From NCBI RefSeq assembly GCF_018138145.1, contig NZ_CP073104.1:1302001-1366000 (forward strand): a DNA stretch of 64,000 nucleotides, given 5' to 3'. A program made the position numbers and the translations under genes. A model generated the notes under the pieces. The model saw only the letters and a program-made list of their open reading frames with translations. It ran no database searches and had not been told where the DNA came from. This stretch comes from Pseudomonas sp. SCA2728.1_7. GTDB taxonomy: Bacteria; Pseudomonadota; Gammaproteobacteria; Pseudomonadales; Pseudomonadaceae. This document shows, piece after piece, positions 52,751 through 61,790 of the stretch (position 1 is the stretch's first letter; every line of letters starts with the position of its first letter).

Positions 52751-53662
52751 TCACGGGTGCAGTCGGGCCAACTCTTCGCGGCAATGATCGACAAACAACT
52801 GCGCCGGTTTGGTCAGTTGCACCCGGCGCAACCAAGCCGCCGACAATCCCGATCCGGTGACGTTTTCCGCCAGCGGCACACAGACGACTTGCTGACCGTC
52901 GTAGGTGTAGTCGCTGAACGGTTTGGTCACCAGAATCGAAAAGCCGAAACCGTTGCCGACCATGCCGCGCACCATTTCGATCGACGGTGAGCTGAAGACG
53001 ATGTTCGGCGTCAGTCCACGCTCTTCGAAGATGCTCACGAAATAGGTGCGGCTCGGCACCACGTCGAGCAGGATCATCGGTTCCAGCACCAGATCATCCA
53101 GCGAGACCTTGGCCTGTTGTGCGAAACGGTGGCTGGCCGGCAACAACGCATAAGGCTGTTGCGGTGGCATCAGCGGTGCGGTTTCGATGGTGCTGTCCAG
53201 ATCGTGCTCGAACAGCATCGCCACGTCGATGCTGCCGGCGGTCAGCGCCTGCACCAGTTCTTGTTGCTCGCCATCACGAATGCGGATTTCCACGCCCGGC
53301 CAACGCGCCTTGAAGCCGGCGATCAGACGCGGCAGGTACAGCGGCGCGACGGTTTCGAAACAGCCGATATCGATCTGCCCCGCCACCACATCATTGTCAG
53401 CCAGCGCGTTCTGTTCGAACTCGTGGGCCACGCGCAGCAGCTCCAGCGCCTTGCGATAAAAGCGCGAACCGCTGGGCGTCAGAGAGACGCCTTGAGCGTG
53501 ATGGCGGATGAACAGCTGCACACCGAAGCTTTCTTCCAAATGCTTGATAGCGGTGGAGACCGACGGCTGCGCGATGTACAGCTTGCGCGAGGCCTCGGCG
53601 ACGCTGCCGCAGTCGGCGGTGGTGACGAAATACTTGAGCTGGCGCAGGTTATAGGCGGCCAT
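52751..53662 (-). CDS. LysR-family regulator
   Basis: A 303-residue LysR-type regulator: winged helix-turn-helix with LKYFVTTADCGSVAEASRKL and QPSVSTAIKHLEESFG, then the effector domain. The ATG at 53662 begins the conserved MAAYNLRQLKYF start; the ORF extends further upstream without a ribosome site. It lies between the FMO/RidA/DUF1028/M20 genes and the second NCS1 permease gene and is divergent from the latter, so it likely controls the module. The 235-base gap to the permease start should hold its binding site. Confidence 0.88.
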   Translation of the reverse strand: MAAYNLRQLKYFVTTADCGSVAEASRKLYIAQPSVSTAIKHLEESFGVQLFIRHHAQGVSLTPSGSRFYRKALELLRVAHEFEQNALADNDVVAGQIDIGCFETVAPLYLPRLIAGFKARWPGVEIRIRDGEQQELVQALTAGSIDVAMLFEHDLDSTIETAPLMPPQQPYALLPASHRFAQQAKVSLDDLVLEPMILLDVVPSRTYFVSIFEERGLTPNIVFSSPSIEMVRGMVGNGFGFSILVTKPFSDYTYDGQQVVCVPLAENVTGSGLSAAWLRRVQLTKPAQLFVDHCREELARLHP

Positions 53663-53897
53663 GTGAGTCTCCCGAAGAGCGCGAGTGTTCGCCCTGTTTC
53701 CCTGGCGCACGATCAAGCTTGAACATACCGGACGCAGGCGCCAGCCGAAGCATATTTTTTTTAAGGTCTGAAGCAACAAACTTACTAATTTATCTATCCC
53801 GACGCTTTGCACATGATCACTTCAACAAGAAATGCGCCGCCCGTGCCGGCGCTTGCCGAAGTACGTCCACGTACTCATCCTTGCCTTGGAGTTCGTC

Positions 53898-55313
53898 ATG
53901 GCTACCCCAACAGCATCCTCCGCTCCGCTGATTGAAAAACACACGATAGGATACGTGCCCCCCGAAGATCGCCACGGAAAGGTCAGGGATCTGTTCACGC
54001 TCTGGTTCGGCGGCAACATCGCGCCGTTGCCCATCGTCACCGGTGCGCTGGGCGTGCAGTTGTTTCACTTGAATCTGCTCTGGGGCATCGTCGCGATTCT
54101 GGTCGGCCATCTGGTCGGTGGTGTGCTGATGGCACTGCACTCAGCGCAAGGCCCGCAGATGGGCATCCCGCAAATGATCCAGAGCCGCGCGCAGTTCGGC
54201 TCTCTTGGCGCGTTGCTGGTGGTGTTGATTGCCGGCGTCATGTACATCGGCTTCTTCGCCTCCAACATCGTGCTCGCCGGCAAGTCATTGCACGGCGTGG
54301 TCGACAGCGTTCCAGTACCGGTCGGCATCGTCATTGGCGCAGTCGGTTCGGGAATCATCGGCATCATTGGCTACCGCTTTATCCATGTACTCAACCGCAT
54401 CGGCACCTGGGTGTTGGGGATCGGCATCGTTGTCGGTTTCGGCTACATCTTTACCCACATTCAAACCGATGATTTCCTCACTCGCGGCAGCTTCAACCTG
54501 TCCGGCTGGCTGGCCACTGTGTCGTTGGCGGCGTTGTGGCAGATCGCGTTTGCGCCTTACGTGTCTGATTATTCGCGTTACCTGCCGGCGGACGTGAAAG
54601 TCTCGTCGACGTTCTGGACCACGTACCTGGGGTCGGCGCTGGGGTCGAGTCTGGCGTTCATCTTCGGTGCCGTCGCCGTGCTGGCGACACCGGTGGGCAT
54701 GGACACCATGGACGCGGTGAAACTCGCCACCGGCTCCATCGGCCCGCTGATGCTGGTGCTGTTCCTGCTCAGCGTGATCAGCCACAACGCCCTCAACCTG
54801 TACGGCGCGGTGCTGTCGCTGATCACTTTGGTGCAGACCTTCGCCTACCGCTGGATTCCTACCGCCAAGAGCCGCGCAGTGATCTCGATCATCGTCTTGC
54901 TGGCCTGCTGCTTTGCCGCCGTTGGCGCCTCGAAAGACTTCATTGGCCACTTCGTCGACATGGTGCTGGTGTTGTTGGTGGTGCTGGTGCCGTGGACAGC
55001 GATCAACCTGATCGACTTCTACGCGATCCACAAAGGCCAGTACGACATCCAGTCGATCTTCCAGGTCGACGGCGGCATCTACGGTCGCTACAACCCGCAG
55101 GCGTTGCTGGCTTACGCGATCGGCATCGCCGTGCAGATCCCGTTCATGAACACGCCGCTGTACGTCGGCCCGGTGTCGGCGCACATCAATGGCGCGGATC
55201 TGTCGTGGCTGGTGGGCTTGCTGGTCACCTCGCCGCTGTATTTCTGGCTGGCGAATCGGGACACATCCTACCGTCGGCGGATGATGGGCGGGAAACTGGC
55301 GAGCAGTCTGTGA
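53898..55313 (+). CDS. NCS1-family nucleobase/allantoin-type permease, copy 2
   Basis: A 471-residue permease with about 12 helices, closely similar to the one at 42402: shared segments include NIAPLPIVTGA, SRGSFNLSGWLATVSL-like TRGSFNLSGWLATVSL, AFAPYVSDYSRYLPAD and ISHNALNLYGAVLS. The ATG at 53898 starts MATPTASSAPL; upstream in-frame codons lack a ribosome site. It is divergent from the LysR gene and ends at a strong terminator. It probably imports the substrate of the RidA/DUF1028/M20 enzymes. Confidence 0.88.
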   Translation: MATPTASSAPLIEKHTIGYVPPEDRHGKVRDLFTLWFGGNIAPLPIVTGALGVQLFHLNLLWGIVAILVGHLVGGVLMALHSAQGPQMGIPQMIQSRAQFGSLGALLVVLIAGVMYIGFFASNIVLAGKSLHGVVDSVPVPVGIVIGAVGSGIIGIIGYRFIHVLNRIGTWVLGIGIVVGFGYIFTHIQTDDFLTRGSFNLSGWLATVSLAALWQIAFAPYVSDYSRYLPADVKVSSTFWTTYLGSALGSSLAFIFGAVAVLATPVGMDTMDAVKLATGSIGPLMLVLFLLSVISHNALNLYGAVLSLITLVQTFAYRWIPTAKSRAVISIIVLLACCFAAVGASKDFIGHFVDMVLVLLVVLVPWTAINLIDFYAIHKGQYDIQSIFQVDGGIYGRYNPQALLAYAIGIAVQIPFMNTPLYVGPVSAHINGADLSWLVGLLVTSPLYFWLANRDTSYRRRMMGGKLASSL

Positions 55314-55333
55314 GATTGATTTAATGAAAAACC

Positions 55334-55356
55334 AAGGCCCGCTTAGTGCGGGCCTT
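55334..55356 (+). terminator. terminator of the second NCS1 permease gene
   Basis: AAGGCCCGC and GCGGGCCTT form a perfect 9-bp stem with a TTAGT loop, followed by CTTTATTTC, 20 bases after the stop codon. Confidence 0.9.
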
Positions 55357-55413
55357 CTTTATTTCGGTATGGTATTTCTTCAAGCCTGAAGACTCTGAGG
55401 AAAGGGACATCCA

Positions 55414-56037
55414 ATGCTGCGAATACTCGGTAAAGCCTCATCGATCAACGTGCGCAAAGTGCTGTGGACTTGCGCTGAATTGCGCATTCCTTTCGAGCGT
55501 GAAGACTGGGGATCGGGGTTCAGATCGACGAACGATTCGGAGTTTCTCGCGCTCAATCCCTGTGCCATGGTGCCGGTGATTCAGGACGGTGATTTCACGC
55601 TGTGGGAATCGAACACGATCATTCGTTATCTGGCCGCACGTTATGACGGTTCGCACCTCTATCCGACTGACGCGCAAACACGGGCGCGGATTGATCAGTG
55701 GATCGATTGGCAGGCTTCGGAGCTGAATCGCTCGTGGTCGTACGCGTTTTTGTCGCTGGTGCGCCAGTCGCCGGAGCATCAGGACAGCGCGGCGTTGGCC
55801 GTCGGAATTGAGCAATGGTCGAAGAACATGGCCATCCTCGACCGACAACTGGAGAGAACCGGCGCCTACGTCAGCGGCGAGACGTTTTCACTGGCGGACA
55901 TTCCCATCGGACTGTCGGTAAACCGCTGGTTCGAAACGCCACTGGCTCACCCGGATTTTCCGGCAGTGAGCGCCTATTACGAGCGCCTGAGCCTGCGCCC
56001 CGGCTACGTACTGCACGGTCGAAACGGTACGCCGTGA
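55414..56037 (+). CDS. glutathione S-transferase family protein
   Basis: A 207-residue cytosolic GST. The thioredoxin-like half has [20 protein letters not shown], with a serine near residue 8-9 as the likely glutathione-activating residue, then the cis-Pro motif AMVPVIQDG and [12 protein letters not shown] for the gamma-glutamyl group. The helical half contains [14 protein letters not shown], the N-capping motif. The substrate is unknown. It follows a terminator and faces the HxlR gene with a 6-base gap between stop codons. Confidence 0.88.
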   Translation: MLRILGKASSINVRKVLWTCAELRIPFEREDWGSGFRSTNDSEFLALNPCAMVPVIQDGDFTLWESNTIIRYLAARYDGSHLYPTDAQTRARIDQWIDWQASELNRSWSYAFLSLVRQSPEHQDSAALAVGIEQWSKNMAILDRQLERTGAYVSGETFSLADIPIGLSVNRWFETPLAHPDFPAVSAYYERLSLRPGYVLHGRNGTP

Positions 56038-56043
56038 TCGAGG

Positions 56044-56541
56044 TTATTTGCCTTTGAACGCCTCACGACGCGCCTGTCGCTCAGCGGCGTAAGCTTCTTG
56101 TGGCTGGCTGATCAGATCTTCCCGACGCAACAGTTCACCGCAGTGCTCGCACAGCGGCCCGAGACCGGCGCTGTGGTTGCAGCTTTTATGGACCATGTTC
56201 ACCGCCAGTCCCTCCTCCGGTGTTTTGCACCAGGTCTCTCCCCACGCCCGCAGCGCAATGATTACCGGGTAGAACGCCTCGCCTTTCGCGGTGAGGTGGT
56301 ACTCGTAGCGTTTCGGTCGCTCGTTGTACAAGCGTCGTTCGACCAGCCCATCCGCTTCCAGACATTTCAGCCGCGCGGCGACCATTTGCGGCGTACCGCC
56401 CGTCTGCGCCTGGATCTCGTCATAGCGATGATTGGCCATGAATAACTCGCGCAAAACCAGCACCGTCCAGCGGTCGCCGACGATCGTCTCGGCCCGGGAG
56501 ATCGGGCACAGCGTGTCAGGAAGACTATCGTTTACTGCCAT
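56044..56541 (-). CDS. HxlR-family regulator with cysteine-rich C-terminus
   Basis: A 165-residue winged-helix regulator: CPISRAETIVGDRWTVLVLRE and TPQMVAARLKCLEADGLVER are typical of HxlR. The C-terminal extension has several cysteines and histidines (HKSCNHSAGLGPLCEHCGE), which could bind a metal or act as a redox switch. It is divergent from the isochorismatase and dehydrogenase genes across a 98-base gap carrying the palindrome ATGATTATCAT, so it likely represses them. Confidence 0.85.
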   Translation of the reverse strand: MAVNDSLPDTLCPISRAETIVGDRWTVLVLRELFMANHRYDEIQAQTGGTPQMVAARLKCLEADGLVERRLYNERPKRYEYHLTAKGEAFYPVIIALRAWGETWCKTPEEGLAVNMVHKSCNHSAGLGPLCEHCGELLRREDLISQPQEAYAAERQARREAFKGK

Positions 56542-56567
56542 CAGGGCTTGCCTCTTTCATAGTTACT

Positions 56568-56578
56568 ATGATTATCAT
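56568..56578. promoter_or_regulatory. palindrome ATGATTATCAT, candidate HxlR operator
   Basis: A perfect 5-1-5 inverted repeat within the AT-rich stretch AGTTACTATGATTATCATAT, midway between the divergent HxlR and isochorismatase genes, where it could overlap both promoters. Confidence 0.4.
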
Positions 56579-56639
56579 ATCTACACGATGCCGGGACAAG
56601 CCCTGTGCACCGATAATCCCATTGCCGGAGCAAGCCGCC

Positions 56640-57278
56640 ATGTCGAATACCCTCTATCCACTGGACAGAACCGCCTACCTGCTGGTCGATCCGTACAACG
56701 ATTTTCTGTCGGACGGCGGCAAGATTTTCCCTCTGATCAAACCCATGGCCGAACAGAACGGCCTGCTCGACAACCTGCGCAAACTCGACCGCACCGTGCG
56801 CGACTTGAAAATTCCGGTGGTCATCGTACCCCATCACCGCTGGGAAAAAGGCGACTACGAGACCTGGGATCACCCGACCCCGACGCAATGCAAAATCATG
56901 CACATGCATCATTTTGCCCGGGGCGAATGGGGCGGCGAATGGCACCCGGATTTTGCGCCGAAGGACGGCGATATCGTGGTTCAGGAACACTGGGGTTCCA
57001 GTGGTTTCGCCAACACCGACCTGGATTTTCGCCTGAAGCAGCAAGGCGTCACCCACGTGATCATCGTCGGCCTGCTGGCCAACACCTGCATCGAAGCCAC
57101 CGCGCGCTATGCCGCGGAACTGGGCTACCACGTCACCCTCGTACGCGATGCAACAGCGGCCTTCAAAGCAGAAATGATGCACGCCGCCCACGAGCTCAAC
57201 GGCCCGACATTCGCTCACGTGATTGCCAGCACGGACGAACTGATTGCCAACCTCAAATCACAGGGTGAAGCGCAATGA
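56640..57278 (+). CDS. isochorismatase-family cysteine hydrolase
   Basis: A 212-residue hydrolase. The catalytic Asp17 lies in AYLLVDPYNDF and the nucleophile Cys150 in VGLLANTCIEATARYA. The usual lysine of the Asp-Lys-Cys triad is not at the expected place: the segment reads DIVVQEHWGSSGF with Glu116 there, though Lys108 is close. Members hydrolyse amides such as peroxyureidoacrylate (RutB), nicotinamide or carbamoyl compounds. GGAG lies 9 bases before the ATG. It overlaps the dehydrogenase gene (ATGA), so a two-step amide-to-acid or aldehyde-to-acid route is likely. Confidence 0.83.
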   Translation: MSNTLYPLDRTAYLLVDPYNDFLSDGGKIFPLIKPMAEQNGLLDNLRKLDRTVRDLKIPVVIVPHHRWEKGDYETWDHPTPTQCKIMHMHHFARGEWGGEWHPDFAPKDGDIVVQEHWGSSGFANTDLDFRLKQQGVTHVIIVGLLANTCIEATARYAAELGYHVTLVRDATAAFKAEMMHAAHELNGPTFAHVIASTDELIANLKSQGEAQ

Positions 57279-58843
57279 GTCTGACCGGCCATTTGCTGAT
57301 TGGCGCGGCGGATGTGGCCGCCACCGAAGGCACGATGAAAGCGCTGAACCCGGCCACCGATCAACTGATAGAACCGGACTTCGCTTTCGGCGGTGCGGCA
57401 CAGGTTGATCAGGCAGTCACTCTCGCCGACGCGGCGTTCGACCGCTACAGCCACACCTCGCTGGCCGAGCGTGCCGCGTTTCTCGAGAGCATCGCTGACA
57501 ATCTCGATGAAGTACGCAGCGAACTGGCGGCACGCGCGGCACTGGAAACCGGACTGCCCGAAGCTCAGCTTGAGGGCGAAGCTTCGAGAGCCGCGACCCA
57601 GTTCCGCCAGTTCGCCGATGTGGTGCGCCGAGGCCGCTTTCTGCGACTGGCGATCGACCCGGCGCAACCTCAGCGTCAGCCGCGCCCACGGATGGATCAT
57701 CGCCTGCAAAAAATCGCCATCGGTCCGGTAGCGATTTTCGGCGCGAGCAACTTCCCGATCTCCTACTCGGTGGCGGGTGGCGATACCGCGTCGGCACTGG
57801 CGGCCGGGGCGCCGGTGATTCTCAAGGCGCACAACGCGCATCCCGGCGCCTCGGAAATCCAGGCCCGCGCCATTCGCAAAGCCGTGCAGGCGCAGGGTTT
57901 GCCCGAAGGTGTTTTCTCGATGGTGCGTGGTGGCGGCAATGCCATTGGCGAAGCGCTGGTCGATCATCCGTTGATCAAGGCTGTGACCTTCACCGGCTCC
58001 GAACCAGGTGGCATGGCGCTCTACCGCCGCGCGCAATTGCGCCCCGAGCCGATCCCGGTGTTCACCGAAATGACCAGCGTCAACCCGACCTTCATCCTGC
58101 CCGAGGCACTGGCGGCTCGCGGCGCCGAAATCGGCGACGGCTTTATCGAACGGATGCTGGTCAACGTCGGCCAGGCCTGTTTGTGCCCATCGATCCTGAT
58201 CGCCATCCGCGGTGCGGGGTTTGATGAGCTGCGCAACGCCATGCGTAAACGGGTCAGCAAGGCACCGGCGCGGACAATGCTGACGCCGGGCATTCATGGT
58301 GCCTACGTCGAGGGTCTGATGGCGATGGAAGGTGCCGGCGCGCAGGTGATCGCCGTGGGCACGCCGGCCGATGCCACATACGCCGGGCGTGCGACTTTGC
58401 TGGAAATCGAGGGGCAGCAGTTGCTCGGCGAACCGGCACTGGCCCATGAAGTGTTCGGCCCGTCGGCGCTGCTGGTGGCGGTCAGTGATGCCGAGGAACT
58501 GCTGGCGGTCGCCCGCTCGTTCAGGGGACAGCTCAGCGCCGCCATCCACCTTGAAGATGCGGACCTGAAACTCGCGCGGCGCCTGCTGCCGATTCTCGAA
58601 CGCCGCACTGGACGCATCGTGGTCAACGCCTTCGCGCATCCACAGGAAGTGACGTACGCCACGGTGCACGGCGGGCCATTTCCGGCGACTTCGGACAGCC
58701 GCTTCACTTCGGTCGGCATGACTTCGATTGAGCGCTTCTTGCGGCCCGTGGCGTATCAGGGGTTTCCGGATGAGTTGCTGCCAGAAGTGTTGCGCGAAGG
58801 CAATCTGCTGAATCTGCCGCGCAGTATTGACGGGGCTTTTTGA
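57275..58843 (+). CDS. aldehyde dehydrogenase, 2-ketoglutarate semialdehyde dehydrogenase type
   Basis: A 522-residue NAD(P)-dependent dehydrogenase of the KGSADH branch. IFGASNFPISYSVAGGDTASALAAG (near 151-175) and KAHNAHPG are characteristic of this branch, VTFTGSEPGG binds the dinucleotide, the general base is Glu in TEMTSVNPTF and the nucleophile is the first Cys of GQACLCPS. The C-terminus has HGGPFPATSDSRFTSVG. KGSADHs finish several sugar-acid and hydroxyproline routes; the substrate here is uncertain. Coupled to the isochorismatase gene and followed by a terminator. Confidence 0.88.
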   Translation: MSLTGHLLIGAADVAATEGTMKALNPATDQLIEPDFAFGGAAQVDQAVTLADAAFDRYSHTSLAERAAFLESIADNLDEVRSELAARAALETGLPEAQLEGEASRAATQFRQFADVVRRGRFLRLAIDPAQPQRQPRPRMDHRLQKIAIGPVAIFGASNFPISYSVAGGDTASALAAGAPVILKAHNAHPGASEIQARAIRKAVQAQGLPEGVFSMVRGGGNAIGEALVDHPLIKAVTFTGSEPGGMALYRRAQLRPEPIPVFTEMTSVNPTFILPEALAARGAEIGDGFIERMLVNVGQACLCPSILIAIRGAGFDELRNAMRKRVSKAPARTMLTPGIHGAYVEGLMAMEGAGAQVIAVGTPADATYAGRATLLEIEGQQLLGEPALAHEVFGPSALLVAVSDAEELLAVARSFRGQLSAAIHLEDADLKLARRLLPILERRTGRIVVNAFAHPQEVTYATVHGGPFPATSDSRFTSVGMTSIERFLRPVAYQGFPDELLPEVLREGNLLNLPRSIDGAF

Positions 58844-58853
58844 CAGGCAAAAA

Positions 58854-58885
58854 AATGCCGGGCTCTTATGCGGGACCCCGGCATT
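58854..58885 (+). terminator. terminator of the isochorismatase-dehydrogenase operon
   Basis: AATGCCGGG and CCCGGCATT form a perfect 9-bp stem with a 14-base loop, preceded by seven As and followed by GTTTA. The flanking A-run would allow it also to end leftward transcripts. Confidence 0.85.
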
Positions 58886-58903
58886 GTTTACTGCAAAATC
58901 AAC

Positions 58904-58984
58904 TCAGGGCGGCACACCCAGAATGATGTGCGAAGCCTTGAGCACCGCCGTCGCGCTGACGCCTTTGGCCAGGTCCAACTCGGC
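58904..58984 (-). pseudogene. C-terminal remnant of a TOBE (molybdate-binding) domain gene
   Basis: Immediately after the M24 stop codon, and in the same frame, the minus strand reads 26 codons, AELDLAKGVSATAVLKASHI then ILGVPP, and a TGA. KASHIILGV preceded by a LAxG turn is the last two strands of a TOBE/Mop domain as in molbindins and ModE. No start or N-terminal part is present, so this is a tail left when the neighbouring gene was placed or the region was deleted. Confidence 0.6.
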
Positions 58985-59647
58985 TCAGATCAGCAGGTCT
59001 TCATAAAACGCGCCAAACAGCCGTGATGGATGGGCGATCTGGATTTCCAGAATCCATACGCCGGCATGCGGCGCCTGATCGAAGTCACCCAGATCGCCGC
59101 CCCGGTGAATCGCATGAGGAAAATCGCTGACCCGATGGCCCTTGATATTCAGGTTCAGCACCCAGCCCATCGCCTCAGCCTGATCCGTCGCGTAGCGGTA
59201 AAGCTCGATGCCGGAAACACCCTCGCGCCAGAACGCCTCGACCCGGTCGAACAGTTCTTTGGAGGCCGCCGCGCAAGCGATCATTTCCGGGTCGGAACCG
59301 GTGGTGTAAGTCGCGCCCGCATCACCTTCATGGCCCTGCCAGACCACGCCCATGTCGATGAAGAAAACATCGTCCTCACCCAGCACCGGATCGCCATCGG
59401 AACGTTGCTTGAAGGTCTTGAGCGTATTGGCGCCGAAGCGGATCAGCAGCGGATGCCAAATCCGGTCCATGCCCAGTTCGGCAAGAATTTCCTTGCCCCG
59501 CGCCATCGCTTCGGACTCGAGCATGCCGGGCTTGATCACCTCGGCGATGGCGTCGACGGCATTCCAGGTCAACTGTTGCGCGTGGCGCATGGTTTCCAAT
59601 ACAAAAGCTTCGCCGACCGCTTCTTTACCGCTCAGAGCTATGGTCAT
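58985..59647 (-). CDS. M24-family metallopeptidase homologue
   Basis: A 220-residue pita-bread-fold protein consisting of the catalytic domain only. All five metal ligands of the aminopeptidase P/creatinase family are visible: Asp98 (FFIDMG), Asp109 (EGDAG), His171 (KGHRVS), Glu201 (ILEIQ) and Glu216 (FYEDL). Typical M24 proteins are 260-400 residues, so this is a compact form, probably a cytoplasmic dipeptidase or amidinohydrolase-like enzyme. The ATG at 59647 follows an in-frame GTG. Downstream lies a molybdate-binding-domain remnant. Confidence 0.82.
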   Translation of the reverse strand: MTIALSGKEAVGEAFVLETMRHAQQLTWNAVDAIAEVIKPGMLESEAMARGKEILAELGMDRIWHPLLIRFGANTLKTFKQRSDGDPVLGEDDVFFIDMGVVWQGHEGDAGATYTTGSDPEMIACAAASKELFDRVEAFWREGVSGIELYRYATDQAEAMGWVLNLNIKGHRVSDFPHAIHRGGDLGDFDQAPHAGVWILEIQIAHPSRLFGAFYEDLLI

Positions 59648-59763
59648 CACTTATCTCGTCTTCAGCGCTATATATTTTTATATATTGCGATATTTGAAAG
59701 AAAAAATATCCGTTGCCCGTAATCCGCAAATGCCACCGATGAAACTCTGCGCCAGTCCCTTCG

Positions 59764-61080
59764 TTAAAGGCTCTCGCCCAATTCAAGAAAACGCGCAAAG
59801 AGCGGGGCCACGTCAATCCGAACCTGACCGGCAAACTCGCTGTCGTTGATTGACCAAGGTTCTCGGCTGCCCGGTTGGTAATTAAGCGCGCTCAACTCAT
59901 GAAGAACCGCCACAAGCGCACTGGTTGCAGGGGGATTACCTTTTTCCTCAGTGGCCTGAAAATAGGCGCTGCCAATCCCCGCTCTGTTTTTCAGTGTTGC
60001 ACTGTTCGCCAACGGAAACGGTTTATCCACGAACTGATCCCTGAGAATGTTAAGCATGGCGTTGATAATCGCGATCGGATAGAAACGACGGTCATGCAGA
60101 CGAATACCGCCCGCTTCAATCCGATAATGGAAGCGCTTGCCTTTTGCCGCCGTAAAGCATTCTGTCCAGTCATCTTCGGCACAATCGGCGGCAGCAGTTG
60201 CCACTGCGGTGGTCGTTGAAGGTCTCGTCAACGGCAAATCGTAGCCAATCATGAACAACGCGGCTTCAAGGCAACGCAACCCCGGGATCGGCGAAATGCC
60301 GTTGAAGTGACTTTTAGGCGCACGGGCCAGTACCTCAGACAGAATCCAACTGGCCCTCAAATTCCACGCGGCGTGATGTTGGCCCGCAATCAAACGTGGG
60401 AAGTGATAGTTACCCTGGCTCGGATTGCGGTTTTTCGGCAACGAGGCGTTGGCGGTTCCTTTGGCTGGCGCCCAAGGAAAAGCAAGTTCGCCAGGTAAAA
60501 CGGATACCTTTCTATGTTGGCAATACTTGACCACGATCCAACCCAATGCTGCGGCTACGCGACTGTCGTAAATAATGAAGTCATTGACTAAAAGTGAGTA
60601 AACCTTGGTCATACCTGCATTGAAACGCAACTCCCTGTCAGTGGTCAGGGCCGGGTGAGCGAGGTTGCCGCTGGCCAGCGCCGCTATCGTCGACGCGAGC
60701 GTGCGAACCAGCCCCTCGGCGTTGGCGACCAGCCAGCGGACGTTGCCTGCACGAACGCCGCCCCACGTCATCACTTGCAAGCTTGCGTCCAGCGTGGTCG
60801 TGTCGTTGGCCGTATTGATGCCCTTTTGCAAGGCATCGCGCAAAGCCTCCAACGCGGTATGGCTGCTGGTCAGAGACGTGCCCGCCGAAGTCCCGAGAGC
60901 GCCTTTGTGTTTCCAAAAATATTGGACACTGGCGTCCGACAGGTCCGAAAACGTTACTGGCGTCTTTCGGCGCCGCTCGTAGTATGAGTGAGCAAACATT
61001 GACGGATGACCAAGATTGCTTGCGAGCCAATCAACGAAATCATTGACCGTGGCAAGCCCCAGATACTGATTACGAAGCAT
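59764..61080 (-). CDS. protein of unknown function, last gene of a three-gene island
   Basis: A 438-residue protein that I do not recognise. It is soluble, with no signal peptide or membrane helix. Residues around NDFIIYDSRVAAALGWIVVKYC resemble the strongly conserved segment of OGG-fold DNA-glycosylase-like proteins, but this is a weak resemblance by eye. Other notable parts are HYYERRRKTP-like SYYERRRKTPVTF and CLEAALFMIGYDLP. ATG at 61080 is preferred (AAGGA 10 bases upstream) over a TTG at 61110. It follows two other unknown genes on the same strand with a 62-base gap. Base composition is visibly less GC-rich than flanking genes, suggesting transfer. Confidence 0.7.
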   Translation of the reverse strand: MLRNQYLGLATVNDFVDWLASNLGHPSMFAHSYYERRRKTPVTFSDLSDASVQYFWKHKGALGTSAGTSLTSSHTALEALRDALQKGINTANDTTTLDASLQVMTWGGVRAGNVRWLVANAEGLVRTLASTIAALASGNLAHPALTTDRELRFNAGMTKVYSLLVNDFIIYDSRVAAALGWIVVKYCQHRKVSVLPGELAFPWAPAKGTANASLPKNRNPSQGNYHFPRLIAGQHHAAWNLRASWILSEVLARAPKSHFNGISPIPGLRCLEAALFMIGYDLPLTRPSTTTAVATAAADCAEDDWTECFTAAKGKRFHYRIEAGGIRLHDRRFYPIAIINAMLNILRDQFVDKPFPLANSATLKNRAGIGSAYFQATEEKGNPPATSALVAVLHELSALNYQPGSREPWSINDSEFAGQVRIDVAPLFARFLELGESL

Positions 61081-61142
61081 GCTGTAAGGATCCTTGCGCG
61101 ACTTTATCAAGTGGAGGGAAGGCGCTTCTGCTCACTACGGCT

Positions 61143-61790
61143 TCAACGAGGAAGAGCCCGAAACAGCCCCTCCCCGTCCATTTTTTCGTACCTCACGGCG
61201 CGTGTACCCGACAAAGCACGATTGGCATCAACGCCCAGCAACAATGCGCGCAATGGTTTGACGATCAGCGCCTGAATATCTGCAGGGCTGTTGATATCCG
61301 TCAGATAGAGGCTGTAGCACCACTCATCGTCGAAATGCGAGTGGTTCCATTTGAACAGCCGATCCGCTTCAAGCGTGAGATCAAAATCGCTGTCCAGTTC
61401 GATGGGAAAGGTCATCAGGAACTGATCAAAATCGATGGGTGCTCCCCACCACCCCACATGCACCAGCGGCTCATGATTGTCTGCAACGTCTATGCCTTCG
61501 CCGGTAAGACTGATCTGCACGACGATATAACCGCAGATAGAACGTTTGGGTTTGACCACCACAGGCAGCGAAAAGCCAAGCTCGGTATTCACCCAATCAT
61601 GTTCGTCATTGTTGAAATTTTGAATCCACTGTCCGCCTGCGCGATAACGATGGGCGACTTCAGGAACCAACAACAAACGACTCAACTCTTCTCTGATCAA
61701 CTTGGCCAGATGATCGCACTCAGCACCGACTTTGGAGATAAATCGGATGTTTTCGGTAATAGCTTTACCGATGTGGGAAGTCGTGGTCAT
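61143..61790 (-). CDS. protein of unknown function, middle gene of a three-gene island
   Basis: A 215-residue soluble acidic protein with no family I recognise. It begins with a helical N-terminus (KAITENIRFISKVGAECDHLAKLI) and has aromatic-rich strands (HVGWWGAPIDFDQF, DDEWCYSLYLTDI). Its ATG overlaps the stop of the nuclease-like gene by four bases, so the two are co-translated and likely function together. Composition matches the other island genes rather than the neighbours. Confidence 0.7.
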   Translation of the reverse strand: MTTTSHIGKAITENIRFISKVGAECDHLAKLIREELSRLLLVPEVAHRYRAGGQWIQNFNNDEHDWVNTELGFSLPVVVKPKRSICGYIVVQISLTGEGIDVADNHEPLVHVGWWGAPIDFDQFLMTFPIELDSDFDLTLEADRLFKWNHSHFDDEWCYSLYLTDINSPADIQALIVKPLRALLLGVDANRALSGTRAVRYEKMDGEGLFRALPR

